This document shows positions 18,446-28,989 of a stretch of DNA of 64,000 bases, one piece after another (position 1 is the first letter of the stretch; each line of letters opens with the position of its first letter). The position numbers and the translations under genes were made by a program. Where the stretch lies: the NCBI RefSeq assembly GCF_014201585.1, contig NZ_JACHES010000001.1, positions 363,391-427,390 of the forward strand, given 5' to 3'. The notes beneath the pieces are model-generated. The model made no database searches and had not been told where the DNA came from. It was given only the letters and a program-made list of their open reading frames with translations. This DNA comes from Anoxybacillus tengchongensis (lineage in GTDB: Bacteria; Bacillota; Bacilli; Bacillales; Anoxybacillaceae).

Positions 18446-19576
18446 ATGTCTGGAAAAAAATATAAAGTAGCGAGTTTATTTGCAGGAATCGGAGGTATAG
18501 ATTTAGGTTTCGAACAAGCTGGAGCGGAAGTTATTTGGGCGAACGAAATGGACAAGAATGCATGTATTACTTATAGGGAGAATTTTAACCATACTTTAAT
18601 TGAGGAAGATGTTAGAAAGGTTAATGAGTATAGTGTTCCGAAGATAGATATTCTAACAGCTGGTTGGCCTTGCGTAGCTTTTAGTATCGCTGGAAGAAGG
18701 CACGGTATGCACTATAAATGTAAAGGCTGTGGTCATGAGCATTTAGTAACCTTTGAGGAGTATATGGGAATCCCTGTTTGTCCAGAATGTGGTGGACATA
18801 CTGAAGCAAAAGATCCTAGGGGTACTCTATTCTATGATATTATTCGATTTCTTCGTGCAACACAGCCTAAGGCATTTCTTTTAGAGAATGTAAAAAATCT
18901 CAAAGGCCATGATGGAGGAAGAACATTTAAAGTCATTGAGGAAATGCTACATGCAGAAGGATATTATTTTACAAGCAAAGTTTTAAATACAATGGATTAT
19001 GGTAACATCCCGCAGAATAGGGAGCGTATTTTTATCGTGGGATTTAAAGATAAGAGAGCATTGTCGAGTTTTAACTTTCCTAAGCCACAGCCTTTAACAA
19101 AGACAATCGATGATATTTTGGAAAGAGGAAAGAAGCAGGAGGATAAATATTATTATACTGAAAAATCACAATACTACCCTATGTTAACAGAAGCTATGCG
19201 TAGAAAAGACACTGTATATCAGCTACGAAGAGTTTATGTGAGAGAAAACCAAAGTAATGTATGTCCGACACTTACTGCTAATATGGGTACAGGAGGACAC
19301 AATGTTCCGCTCATTCTTGATGATTATGGAATAAGAAAAATTACACCGCGTGAAGCGCTGTCGTTTCAAGGTTTCCCTAAGGAGTTCAAAATTCCTGAGG
19401 GAATGGCCGACTCACACATTTATAAACAAGCAGGAAATTCTGTCTCTGTTCCGGTAGTGAGGGCAATTGCAGAAAATATAATTAAAGCATTGGATTCAGT
19501 TTATACTGACATCACTGATAATTATGACACGGATACTAGCTCAAAAGTAATAGAACAATTAGAACTTCTTGTTTAA
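18446..19576 (+). CDS. DNA (cytosine-5-)-methyltransferase of a type II restriction-modification system
   Basis: 376 aa. Motif I VASLFAGIGGIDLGFE, motif IV catalytic GWPCVAFS, motif VI ENVKNLKGHDGG, motif VIII QNRERIFIVGF, motif IX region REALSFQGFPKEF and motif X QAGNSVSVP are present in order. Between IV and VI there is an unusual four-cysteine insertion (CKGCG...CPECGG), probably a zinc ribbon. ATG 18446 is chosen by GAGGAGGT; the in-frame ATG 18404 lacks one. AT-rich composition differs from flanking core genes, suggesting transfer. The recognition sequence is unknown. Confidence 0.92.
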   Translation: MSGKKYKVASLFAGIGGIDLGFEQAGAEVIWANEMDKNACITYRENFNHTLIEEDVRKVNEYSVPKIDILTAGWPCVAFSIAGRRHGMHYKCKGCGHEHLVTFEEYMGIPVCPECGGHTEAKDPRGTLFYDIIRFLRATQPKAFLLENVKNLKGHDGGRTFKVIEEMLHAEGYYFTSKVLNTMDYGNIPQNRERIFIVGFKDKRALSSFNFPKPQPLTKTIDDILERGKKQEDKYYYTEKSQYYPMLTEAMRRKDTVYQLRRVYVRENQSNVCPTLTANMGTGGHNVPLILDDYGIRKITPREALSFQGFPKEFKIPEGMADSHIYKQAGNSVSVPVVRAIAENIIKALDSVYTDITDNYDTDTSSKVIEQLELLV

Positions 19577-19634
19577 ATCAAACATTCCCATCCGTTCTAA
19601 TATATTTTATTATTTGGATGGGGAGGTTTATTTT

Positions 19635-20396
19635 ATGAAAAAGCTAAGAATAAAAAATAATATTTACTGTTTAACAAATCCTAAGAAATTTGAAAGTATG
19701 GGTGGCTTTGATTCGTTAACATTGGAAAATGTATTTAATTTTGCGTATGATATGAGTTTTGATAGTAAAGGTGCACACAGAGATCATCGTAGTGGGGGAA
19801 CATACAGAAGAAAAAATGGAGAAATCTTTACGGATGCTTTTCAAGGAAAACTGGGTGAATTTGGAGTATATGATTATTTTAAGAGTAGCGGTATTTTGTT
19901 GAATTATCCTGACTTAAAGACATATCAATTGGGAATATGGGACACGAGTGATTTTGAAATAAATGGGCTCAAAATTGCTGTAAAATCGACGAAAAAATAT
20001 GGACAATTGTTGCTACTAGAAAAGGCAGATTGGGATTCAAAGGGACAATACATCCCTAATCTAAGCAATGGGAACGGGATTTACGATGCTTTTATCCTAG
20101 TAAGGATATCCCCTTCTATCACATCGCTCATGAAGAAAAATAAACTATATTATTCAAATAAGGTTGAGAAAAACGTCTTAAAAAGAACCATTTTTGCACA
20201 ACGTTTTAACTATGATATACCTGGATTCATAGATAGAGAGGTACTTGTCAAGTTGATTGCAGAAAACTTTGATATTCCTAAGGGGGCGATGTTGAACTCA
20301 TCAAGAACTGTAATGGATGCAGACAATTATTATATTCAGGCAGGGGATATGATGGATATAAAGGATTTAGTTAGTTACTTGAAGAGTAATACTTAA
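19635..20396 (+). CDS. Probable type II restriction endonuclease (PD-(D/E)XK-like)
   Basis: 253 aa, AT-rich. The core FEINGLKIAVKSTKKYGQLL, preceded by TSDF, fits a D-x(n)-(V)xK nuclease strand pair, and GKLGEFGVYDYF supplies a helix with an acidic residue. It lies 58 bp after the methylase in the same direction, with GGGAGG ahead of ATG 19635. A cognate nuclease of the methylase is the natural reading, but the sequence is not one I recognise by name. The catalytic assignment is by pattern only. Confidence 0.65.
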   Translation: MKKLRIKNNIYCLTNPKKFESMGGFDSLTLENVFNFAYDMSFDSKGAHRDHRSGGTYRRKNGEIFTDAFQGKLGEFGVYDYFKSSGILLNYPDLKTYQLGIWDTSDFEINGLKIAVKSTKKYGQLLLLEKADWDSKGQYIPNLSNGNGIYDAFILVRISPSITSLMKKNKLYYSNKVEKNVLKRTIFAQRFNYDIPGFIDREVLVKLIAENFDIPKGAMLNSSRTVMDADNYYIQAGDMMDIKDLVSYLKSNT

Positions 20397-20436
20397 TGTG
20401 AATTTAAAAATTTAAAAATTGAAAAATGGTAAACTC

Positions 20437-20472
20437 AGAGAGACTCCACACATTCAAAGGAGTCTCTTGTTT
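20437..20472. terminator. Terminator between the convergent halves of the restriction locus
   Basis: AGAGACTCC (20439-20447) and GGAGTCTCT (20459-20467) form a perfect 9-bp stem with an 11-nt loop followed by TGTTT. It serves the methylase/nuclease genes and possibly the opposing operon. Confidence 0.7.
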
Positions 20473-20542
20473 GCCAGATATAAATATACTAGTTTCCTCT
20501 TTTACGGACAAAGTAATTTTGTTTAGGAAAACAAAATTCAAC

Positions 20543-21715
20543 TCACACATTAGTTTTTATTTTTTGGAATTCGTTCTGAAACTCATCATATGATCCTATG
20601 CTACAAAAATCAATTGAAAAGTGTTTTTCGCTGTGTTTGTACACTATCACAGAATCAATGCCTAATATTTTTAGTTTATCATAAGTAAGGAGCTCGCCTT
20701 CTTTCAATTTCATTACTTTTCTGAGGAGCCATTCACCGAGAGCGCTATTAGGATTAGACATGAGTGCCTTGCTGTTTTCTTGACAAACCTTGGCTGACAG
20801 AAGAGATTTGTCTGGGAGTTGTAACTGAAAACTTTGGTCACGTGGTGGAAAAAAAGTCGGGAAGACTTTATGAATCCAAGAAGGTATAGGTATATAAATT
20901 TCATTCGGATTTCTCGGTCTCCCAGCTGCATTCCATTGATTGAGCCCACTTTTTTCTGGAACATGTCTTTTGGCCCCGCGGTCTGAAAAAAGTGGTAGCA
21001 AGATATATTCCGTAGATTTCAAAGTATTATGAGGCACAGTTTCCTCTCTCACTATAGGCTCTAGGGTGAGATTAAACAATCTTGCGAGCATCGTATAAGG
21101 ATTAGGAAGAATTTCGACATTAATTTCAGCTAATGGAATATTGGTATAGAAGCGCTTATACAAAGTACTTTTAGTGATATTAAAGCTGTACTCATTTCGC
21201 CCGTCTTCAAATGTAATTGTGTTTTTATTATTGCTGACTTCTATATTTTTAATATTTGAAACGTCTATCAGATCCATAGGCATTTCATAAATAAGTATTT
21301 TTCCTGGTAACCTTGTTACACAATGGTAAATCATTGTATGAAGATTATAAGCTCGTTTAGTGAACTCGATCCTTTCGTTACGAAGTTTAGCAATTATATA
21401 AACAAGTTCTTTGTATGATTTGTTTCGATATAAATCTGAGTCTCTATTAAATTCTGCAATTTTTTGAAGTGTCCGACCGTTACCGTGAAGGAAAGTTTTA
21501 ATGCCTACTCCCACTCCATGTAATGAAGCATCCGCTGAACAGTCAGCACGTCCTAGATTTTCTGCACCGAAGGCTTCACAAAATGCATTTTCTACACTGC
21601 GAGAAACCAAATAAGGTGAATCACTTTCTGAAAATAAATTGGATAATGCACCTGTTAATCTTAACATTTGTTTGTAAGCAGTTTGGTTACTTAACGGTTG
21701 TTTGTTGTATAACAT
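20543..21715 (-). CDS. Restriction endonuclease-like protein with C-terminal B3-type DNA-binding domain
   Basis: 390 aa. The C-terminal half reads GRPRNPNEIYIPIPSWIHKV, FPTFFPPRDQSFQLQLPD, KALMSNPNSALGEWLLRKV and LGIDSVIVYKHSEKHFSIDF, which I associate with the B3-like DNA-binding domain of NgoFVII-type enzymes. The N-terminal half contains DCSADASLHGVGVGIKTFL, where D and K could form a PD-(D/E)XK-like site. GAGGAGG precedes the ATG. It lies 12 bp after the XRE gene in one operon convergent with the methylase operon. Nuclease identity is inferred. Confidence 0.65.
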   Translation of the reverse strand: MLYNKQPLSNQTAYKQMLRLTGALSNLFSESDSPYLVSRSVENAFCEAFGAENLGRADCSADASLHGVGVGIKTFLHGNGRTLQKIAEFNRDSDLYRNKSYKELVYIIAKLRNERIEFTKRAYNLHTMIYHCVTRLPGKILIYEMPMDLIDVSNIKNIEVSNNKNTITFEDGRNEYSFNITKSTLYKRFYTNIPLAEINVEILPNPYTMLARLFNLTLEPIVREETVPHNTLKSTEYILLPLFSDRGAKRHVPEKSGLNQWNAAGRPRNPNEIYIPIPSWIHKVFPTFFPPRDQSFQLQLPDKSLLSAKVCQENSKALMSNPNSALGEWLLRKVMKLKEGELLTYDKLKILGIDSVIVYKHSEKHFSIDFCSIGSYDEFQNEFQKIKTNV

Positions 21716-21727
21716 TGGTCATCCTCC

Positions 21728-21949
21728 TCATTTCATTTCTCTCTTCAGCCCTACAAGATAGTCCATTGAAACATCCAGTTTTTCAGCAATGATTTTTAAA
21801 GTGTCCACAGAAGGTGTGCGTTTATCACTTTCATATAATGACCAAGTGCTCTTCGAAACGCCAACCAATTTTGCGGCTTCACTTGCACTTAATCCTTTTC
21901 GTTCGCGTGCATTTTGAATACGTGTTCCTAGATATTCAACCACCTTCAT
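21728..21949 (-). CDS. XRE-family regulator, probable controller (C) protein of the restriction locus
   Basis: 73 aa with a classical helix-turn-helix: GTRIQNARERKGLSASEAAK, VGVSKSTWSLYESDKRTPSV and TLKIIAEKLDVSMDYLVG. An in-frame GTG at 21943 with CCCTCC (GGAGGG) 6 nt away is an equally good start. The size and place, directly upstream of the B3-domain nuclease gene, fit C proteins that time nuclease expression. Confidence 0.85.
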   Translation of the reverse strand: MKVVEYLGTRIQNARERKGLSASEAAKLVGVSKSTWSLYESDKRTPSVDTLKIIAEKLDVSMDYLVGLKREMK

Positions 21950-22350
21950 CCCTCCACTCCATTGGAACATTGTTTTTATATTACCATCCAAAGCTTTCAA
22001 AACAGTCATGAGTTTGCGATTAGAAAACAAATGTTGTTTGCTTATAGAAAACTTATGACTACAGATTTTAATCGAGTATGAAGCAGTATGGTGGATATGT
22101 TGTCGGATGATTGATATAAATATTCTTGATTTTTCCTCCTGATATAACCCATTTTTCACAATAAAAAATATTTGATTTATGCTAGATTATTTGTTCATTG
22201 TGTTTAATCGATGCAAAGGAATTATTCTACTGTATAATATAGACATACAAAAATTCGTATAATAAAAAGCAATATACGAAGTTTGTTTTTACAACTTTTA
22301 TACTTGCTGTATATTTTGAGGAAATTAAAACTGTAAAGGGGGTATTTCTA
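21950..22350. other. AT-rich intergenic region with a promoter-like element and inverted repeat
   Basis: No convincing gene. A consensus TATAAT lies at 22233-22238 and a perfect 8-bp inverted repeat, TTCGTATA (22254-22261) and TATACGAA (22273-22280), follows just downstream, where an operator or a transcript hairpin would sit. At 22351 an ATG behind AAAGGGGG opens a 28-codon frame (MRSTEQTPIRTDTYIF...) ending at 22437. Confidence 0.45.
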
Positions 22351-22506
22351 ATGAGAAGCACAGAACAGACACCTATAAGAACAGATACCTACATATTCGT
22401 ATTTGGGGGTTTTACCTTCATCACAGATAAAAGATGATTTAAAAAGAAAATTAAAGGGGTTTCTTTTATCGGGAGTAAAGGTTCTTTTATTAACCGAGAA
22501 AGATAT

Positions 22507-23571
22507 TTGCTTAGCGAACAGTGCCTGTCACTGTTCGCTCTGGAAAAAGTGATGCAGTTGTTCCATGCATTGCAGGTCCATGTGCACTTCAGACCTTCTC
22601 GTTTTCCTGAAGTCGTGTTTTTAACAAAAAGAGAACGACTTCTTGACCTCGCTGAGCAAATGAGAAACGTACAAGTCGAGTGGTTAGAACAAGGGGAAGC
22701 CTATATCCGCAAAATGCTATTTCTCTATGAGCTTGAAGAATTGCTTAGCGTTTCAGGAGAAAGCGGAAATGAACATCATATTCGCTCAGTCGTATATGAG
22801 AAACTTGAACCATATGTCGATCACATTACAATCGATCGATACGGAAACTTGCTTGCGCAAAAAACATATAAATCAGGGAATGGACCAACGATTTTGTTGA
22901 ATGCGCATTTAGATACGGTAGAATCGTTCGCGCCAGGAAGAACGATTGTCAAACAAGGCGCGATTTGGTCGAGCAGTGAAGGCATTTTAGGAGCGGATGA
23001 TCGCGCTGGGGTGGCAGTGTTGCTTGAAATAGCGAAATGGCTTGAAGCGTCTTCGTTTAACGGAACGGTTAAATTTGTTTTTACGGTTGAAGAGGAGTGC
23101 GGGCTTGTTGGTGCAAGCAAGCTTAGTGAATATTTTTTATGGGGCGTTGATGCAGCAATTGTCGTCGATCGGCGGGGAACGGGCGATATCGTCACGTCAT
23201 GCGGCACGACCCAGCCATTTTGCGATATTCGATACGGACAGTTTTTCGAACAAGTAGCTTACGATGCCGGGTTAACTGGCTGGAAATGCACAGCTGGTGG
23301 AAGTAGTGATACGAGAATTTGGGCACAACATGGCATCCAAAGCGTGAACTTGTCCGTCGGATACGAGTGCGAACATACAGACGATGAAACATTAGATATA
23401 GATGCTTGTTACGGAACGGTACGGCTCGTTCAAGCAGTTCTTCATCAATGGCGAGACTTTTCAAGAATGTTACGGGATGTGCGTCGTGTTGATCGAAACG
23501 ATTTATCTTATGTTGGTCGAAATGATTTACGTCGTGTTGATCGAAAAGTTGTCAAAGTGGAACATTTCTAG
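22507..23571 (+). CDS. M20/M42-type metallopeptidase with disrupted 5' end
   Basis: The catalytic part is complete. ILLNAHLDTV and GADDRAGVAVLLE supply His/Asp metal ligands, TVEEECGLVGASK the Glu pair, AIVVDRRGTGD an Asp, and YECEHTDDETLD the final His. It should be a cytosolic zinc aminopeptidase. The 5' end looks frameshifted: another frame upstream (SQIKDDLKRKLKGFLLSGVK...SLWKK) ends in TGA at 22550 just where this frame becomes protein-like, and the only good RBS is at 22351. The C-terminus carries three 8-residue repeats. Probably a recent pseudogene or a shortened protein starting near 22552. Confidence 0.65.
   Translation: MLSEQCLSLFALEKVMQLFHALQVHVHFRPSRFPEVVFLTKRERLLDLAEQMRNVQVEWLEQGEAYIRKMLFLYELEELLSVSGESGNEHHIRSVVYEKLEPYVDHITIDRYGNLLAQKTYKSGNGPTILLNAHLDTVESFAPGRTIVKQGAIWSSSEGILGADDRAGVAVLLEIAKWLEASSFNGTVKFVFTVEEECGLVGASKLSEYFLWGVDAAIVVDRRGTGDIVTSCGTTQPFCDIRYGQFFEQVAYDAGLTGWKCTAGGSSDTRIWAQHGIQSVNLSVGYECEHTDDETLDIDACYGTVRLVQAVLHQWRDFSRMLRDVRRVDRNDLSYVGRNDLRRVDRKVVKVEHF
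23482..23553 (+). repeat. Three 24-bp tandem repeats at the 3' end of the peptidase gene
   Basis: Units 23482-23505, 23506-23529 and 23530-23553 encode RRVDRNDL, SYVGRNDL and RRVDRKVV. They are imperfect copies in frame with the peptidase, adding a basic tail after the fold should have ended. Confidence 0.75.
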
Positions 23572-23630
23572 AGGGAGAGGGTGTCAAAAGTGAAATCGAA
23601 GCAGATGAAATGATCGATTTTGCGTTATGA

Positions 23631-23658
23631 AAAGGACGTCGCTTAGGCGTCCTTTTTT
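23631..23658 (+). terminator. Terminator after the peptidase gene
   Basis: AAAGGACG (23631-23638) pairs with CGTCCTTT (23648-23655) around a 9-nt loop and continues in T residues. Confidence 0.85.
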
Positions 23659-23772
23659 GGTGGTGTAAAAAAGTTTGATAAATAAATTTAATGGCTGTAT
23701 GTCCTATCTATGAGAATTTATAGTAAAATGGAAAAGGCGAAAGTATGTTTCAACAAGAAGGGAAAGATGTGT

Positions 23773-24420
23773 ATGAGGATGAAAAATTTACTTTTTTGGG
23801 CGCTTGTCGGTGCAAGTATTGGAGTTTTTCTAAACGTATTGAATGTCCAGTTTCCTAAGCCGATCGGAATTGGCATAATTAGTTTGATTGTTATAGGGAT
23901 TGGTTGTTATCATATGTATATTCTTTTTTGGACAAAAAACGTAAATTTAGTTGAAGGTTATGTAAAAAAAAGAATCAAACATCCATATTATGCATTAACG
24001 AAAGCATTAGTACATAAGCAGTTTGAACGAGCTGAGCAATATGCCGAACAACTAGAGAAAGGTTATGCAGAAGCCAAAAAGCTAGCCCTTGTCCATATAT
24101 ACATAGAGCAGGGAGAATTAGAGGAAGCAGAACATGTGGCGAACGACATTCAAAACGAGAAAGCCCGTTATTATAATCAAGCATTGATTGCCCTGTTGCG
24201 CGGACAGGAAGATCGGTTCGAGAATTTGAAACAGAAAGTAAAAAAACACACGTTTTGTTATGTATTAGAAGCAGAAAGGGAGTTTCGAAATGGCGATCAA
24301 AAAGAAGCTGAGCGATATGGAAAACTAGCCATTTCTACTTCGCGTGGACTTCAACGGTATGTGCTTGTTCGTTCGTTAGAAAACCAACAAAATCATCCAA
24401 ACCGCCGAACGTTTTTCTAA
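23773..24420 (+). CDS. Membrane-anchored helical-repeat (TPR-like) protein
   Basis: 215 aa. Two N-terminal hydrophobic helices (LLFWALVGASIGVFLNVL and GIGIISLIVIGIGCYHMYIL) are followed by a soluble region of paired helices with Glu/Ala periodicity (FERAEQYAEQLEKGYAEAKK, QGELEEAEHVANDI, NGDQKEAERYGKLAI), typical of TPR-like repeats. Start uncertain: ATG 23767, 23773 and 23779 share the AGAAGGG box; 23773 has a 10-nt spacing. Function unknown. Confidence 0.7.
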   Translation: MRMKNLLFWALVGASIGVFLNVLNVQFPKPIGIGIISLIVIGIGCYHMYILFWTKNVNLVEGYVKKRIKHPYYALTKALVHKQFERAEQYAEQLEKGYAEAKKLALVHIYIEQGELEEAEHVANDIQNEKARYYNQALIALLRGQEDRFENLKQKVKKHTFCYVLEAEREFRNGDQKEAERYGKLAISTSRGLQRYVLVRSLENQQNHPNRRTFF

Positions 24421-24532
24421 TTAACATAGTCGATATAAATTAGGAAGCAAGGGTGTGATACAGACACATGTACATAAACAACGCATTTTCGCTTATTGTG
24501 TTTAGTCTTTTATCTTTCTTGTTAGGGATTGA

Positions 24533-24646
24533 TTAAGTGATCCGATGGGCTCTATTGATTCATTCGATGTGTTGTTTGCTGGCTCGTTGAATAACGAAAT
24601 CGTACGGCAAATTGCGCGTGATGGAGTTGTTATTTATGAGAAATAA
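24533..24646 (+). pseudogene. C-terminal remnant of a MNT-like nucleotidyltransferase
   Basis: After a stop at 24530 the frame reads LSDPMGSIDSFDVLFAGSLN and NEIVRQIARDGVVIYEK before TAA. The ending xxIARDGVVIYE is typical of the small nucleotidyltransferases paired with HEPN proteins in toxin-antitoxin modules. No N-terminal catalytic part is found in 24421-24532. Confidence 0.45.
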
Positions 24647-24681
24647 AAAGCAGGGGACAACATCGTCCGCCTGCTTTTTTC
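24644..24681. terminator. Terminator downstream of katG
   Basis: GCAGGGGAC and GTCCGCCTGC pair with one bulge (24650-24674), with A residues on the left and T residues on the right, so it can work in both directions. Confidence 0.8.
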
Positions 24682-24683
24682 AT

Positions 24684-26962
<2,279 letters not shown>

Positions 26963-27013
26963 ATTAATATTTAATAGTAAAGTATAAAAAATATTTTTAT
27001 TTAAAAATTATAA

Positions 27014-27057
27014 AAATCCCCCATTTCATTCTGTTCGCAGAATAAAATGGGGGATTT
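27014..27057 (-). terminator. Strong hairpin terminator with UUCG-type loop
   Basis: AAATCCCCCATTT and AAATGGGGGATTT form a 13-bp stem; after one mismatch ATTCTG/CAGAAT extends it to a TTCG tetraloop. On the minus strand it ends in a T-rich run, so it terminates the small gene at 27102-27233. Confidence 0.85.
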
Positions 27058-27101
27058 ATACGTCTACATCTGTTTTTTCGTTCATCGTTTCACTCCAATC
27101 T

Positions 27102-27233
27102 TTAATTTTGGATCATATGCTTGACTTGTTCTGTTGTTAAGTTGCGAATAAATTCGATCAAATCGATCGCTTCGATGCCAAACTCATGGCATTTTTCAAC
27201 GTATCGTTGATAAGCTTTTGTGTACATATCCAT
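27102..27233 (-). CDS. Small protein (43 aa), unknown function
   Basis: MDMYTKAYQRYVEKCHEFG followed by IEAIDLIEFIRNLTTEQVKH and MIQN. AAAGGAG lies 10 nt upstream and a strong terminator follows, so expression is well supported despite the size. The pattern is two amphipathic helices. It is loosely reminiscent of short SinI-like or sporulation regulators, but no family can be claimed. Confidence 0.6.
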   Translation of the reverse strand: MDMYTKAYQRYVEKCHEFGIEAIDLIEFIRNLTTEQVKHMIQN

Positions 27234-27441
27234 AAACAAAAACTCCTTTCACACGTTTCTTTTGTTAATTACATTGTAATATAACAGATTTAAAAAATCA
27301 ATATCTGTTATATAATCATTTTGCGAATGGTTTTGATATTTTTTATGTACGTGTAGTAGAAATAGAGCGTTTGTAGTACAATGAAGTAGGTCATGAAAAG
27401 GAATTATACATATTTCACCAATTAAGAAAGGATGGACATGC

Positions 27442-28263
27442 ATGCATATTATTGAATTAATGAAAGCGATCATTTTAGGGCTAGTCGAAGGGGTGACAGA
27501 GTTTGCGCCTGTTTCATCGACGGGGCATATGATTATTGTTGACGATATGTGGCTAAAGTCAAGTGAGTTTTTGGGGAAATATGGGGCGAATACGTTTAAA
27601 GTTGTCATTCAGCTCGGTTCCGTCTTAGCTGCCGTTGTTGTGTTTAAAGATAAGTTTTTTGAGTTGCTTTATTTGCGTAAACGTGACAGAAAAACAGGAC
27701 CGCATTTAACGCTCATGCACATTTTTATTGGACTTGTGCCTGCTGGGGTGTTGGGAGTTTTATTCGAAGACTATATTGATGAACATTTGTTTTCAACGGA
27801 AACGGTGCTCATTGGACTTGTGCTCGGGGCGTTGTTAATGATCGCAGCAGATCGTTTCGGAAAACGAACAGTCGCGCAAACGGTAGATGATATTACGTAT
27901 AAGCAAGCGTTTATTGTCGGCCTTGTTCAATGTTTATCTCTTTGGCCCGGGTTTTCGCGTTCAGGCTCAACCATTTCAGGTGGCGTACTTGTAGGCATGA
28001 GTCACCGTGCTGCTGCTGATTTTACATTTATTATGGCTGTGCCGATTATGGCAGGGGCGAGTGGCATTTCGTTATTGAAAAACTGGGAGTACATCACGAT
28101 TGATGCTTTGCCATTTTTTGTTGTTGGTTTTATTAGTGCGTTTATTTTCGCCTTGCTAGCTATTCGCTTTTTCTTGCATTTAATTAACCGCGTTCGTCTC
28201 GTTCCGTTTGCGATCTATCGCATCGTGCTCGCAGTGGTTATTTATATCGTTTATTTTGCGTAA
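27442..28263 (+). CDS. uppP: Undecaprenyl-diphosphatase
   Basis: 273 aa membrane enzyme that recycles C55-PP to C55-P for peptidoglycan synthesis and gives bacitracin tolerance. LVEGVTEFAPVSSTGHMIIV is motif I with catalytic Glu residues and LWPGFSRSGSTISGGVLVGM is motif II with the Arg/Ser phosphate-binding site. About eight membrane helices. AAAGGA 9 nt before ATG 27442. Terminator directly downstream. Confidence 0.97.
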   Translation: MHIIELMKAIILGLVEGVTEFAPVSSTGHMIIVDDMWLKSSEFLGKYGANTFKVVIQLGSVLAAVVVFKDKFFELLYLRKRDRKTGPHLTLMHIFIGLVPAGVLGVLFEDYIDEHLFSTETVLIGLVLGALLMIAADRFGKRTVAQTVDDITYKQAFIVGLVQCLSLWPGFSRSGSTISGGVLVGMSHRAAADFTFIMAVPIMAGASGISLLKNWEYITIDALPFFVVGFISAFIFALLAIRFFLHLINRVRLVPFAIYRIVLAVVIYIVYFA

Positions 28264-28267
28264 GTGC

Positions 28268-28294
28268 AAGGCTCCTTTCGTGGGAGCCTTTTAT
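28268..28294. terminator. Terminator between uppP and the acetyltransferase gene
   Basis: AAGGCTCC (28268-28275) and GGAGCCTT (28283-28290) form a perfect stem followed by TTTTAT; it lies between convergent genes. Confidence 0.85.
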
Positions 28295-28851
28295 ACGTTT
28301 AACTGTTTGATTATTTTTGCTGGGTTGCCCGCGACGACAACGTTATTAGGAACGTCTTTTGTGACAACAGCACCAGACGCGATGACAACGTTATTCCCGA
28401 TGTTTACTCCTGGATTAATAATGGCCCGGCCACCGATCCATACATGATCACCGATGATGACTGGCTTTCCGTATTCTAATCCTGATGCTCTTTCCGTTGG
28501 ATCAATGGGGTGAGTAGCAGTATAAATATGAACGCCGGGACCAATAAGGCAATTGTTTCCGATGCGAATTTCACATACATCTAAAAAAACGCAATTGAAA
28601 TTTGCAAAGAAGTTTTCCCCGACATGAATGTTATATCCGTAATCGCAATAGAAAGGTGGCTCAATATATACGTGTTCTCCTGTTGAGCCAAACAGTTCTT
28701 TCAACAAAGCAACGCGCCGCTCATGTTCGGTTTCTAACGTTTCATTCAATAGCCTTGTTAATTTGCGGGCATGCTCGCGTTCTTTCACTAACTCTGGATC
28801 GGTAGCCCGATACAATTGACCACTTACCATTTTTTCTTTTTCTGATTTCAT
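28291..28851 (-). CDS. maa: Maltose/galactoside O-acetyltransferase family protein
   Basis: 186 aa left-handed beta-helix (hexapeptide repeat) acetyltransferase. N-terminal Mac domain [19 protein letters not shown]; catalytic His in [20 protein letters not shown]; repeats [20 protein letters not shown] and [20 protein letters not shown]; ends [13 protein letters not shown]. Transfers acetyl from acetyl-CoA to sugars such as maltose. ATG 28851 has AAAGGAG at normal distance; TTG 28860 is too close. Confidence 0.92.
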   Translation of the reverse strand: MKSEKEKMVSGQLYRATDPELVKEREHARKLTRLLNETLETEHERRVALLKELFGSTGEHVYIEPPFYCDYGYNIHVGENFFANFNCVFLDVCEIRIGNNCLIGPGVHIYTATHPIDPTERASGLEYGKPVIIGDHVWIGGRAIINPGVNIGNNVVIASGAVVTKDVPNNVVVAGNPAKIIKQLNV

Positions 28852-28989
28852 TTTTTTCAACTCCTTTATTTTCCTTGTTCCATTTTAGCATAACGATGTT
28901 TAAAAAATCGTCAAAAACATGCGAGTGTATCGCCAAAAAATAAGCCTATAATGAATGTGAAAAATAACATAAAAAGCTGGTGATGGAAT

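Noticed and set aside
22254..22280. Purine-type riboswitch upstream of the peptidase (TCGTATAAT start is reminiscent)
   Set aside because: Only one stem is present; the two further helices and conserved loop pairs of the aptamer are missing.
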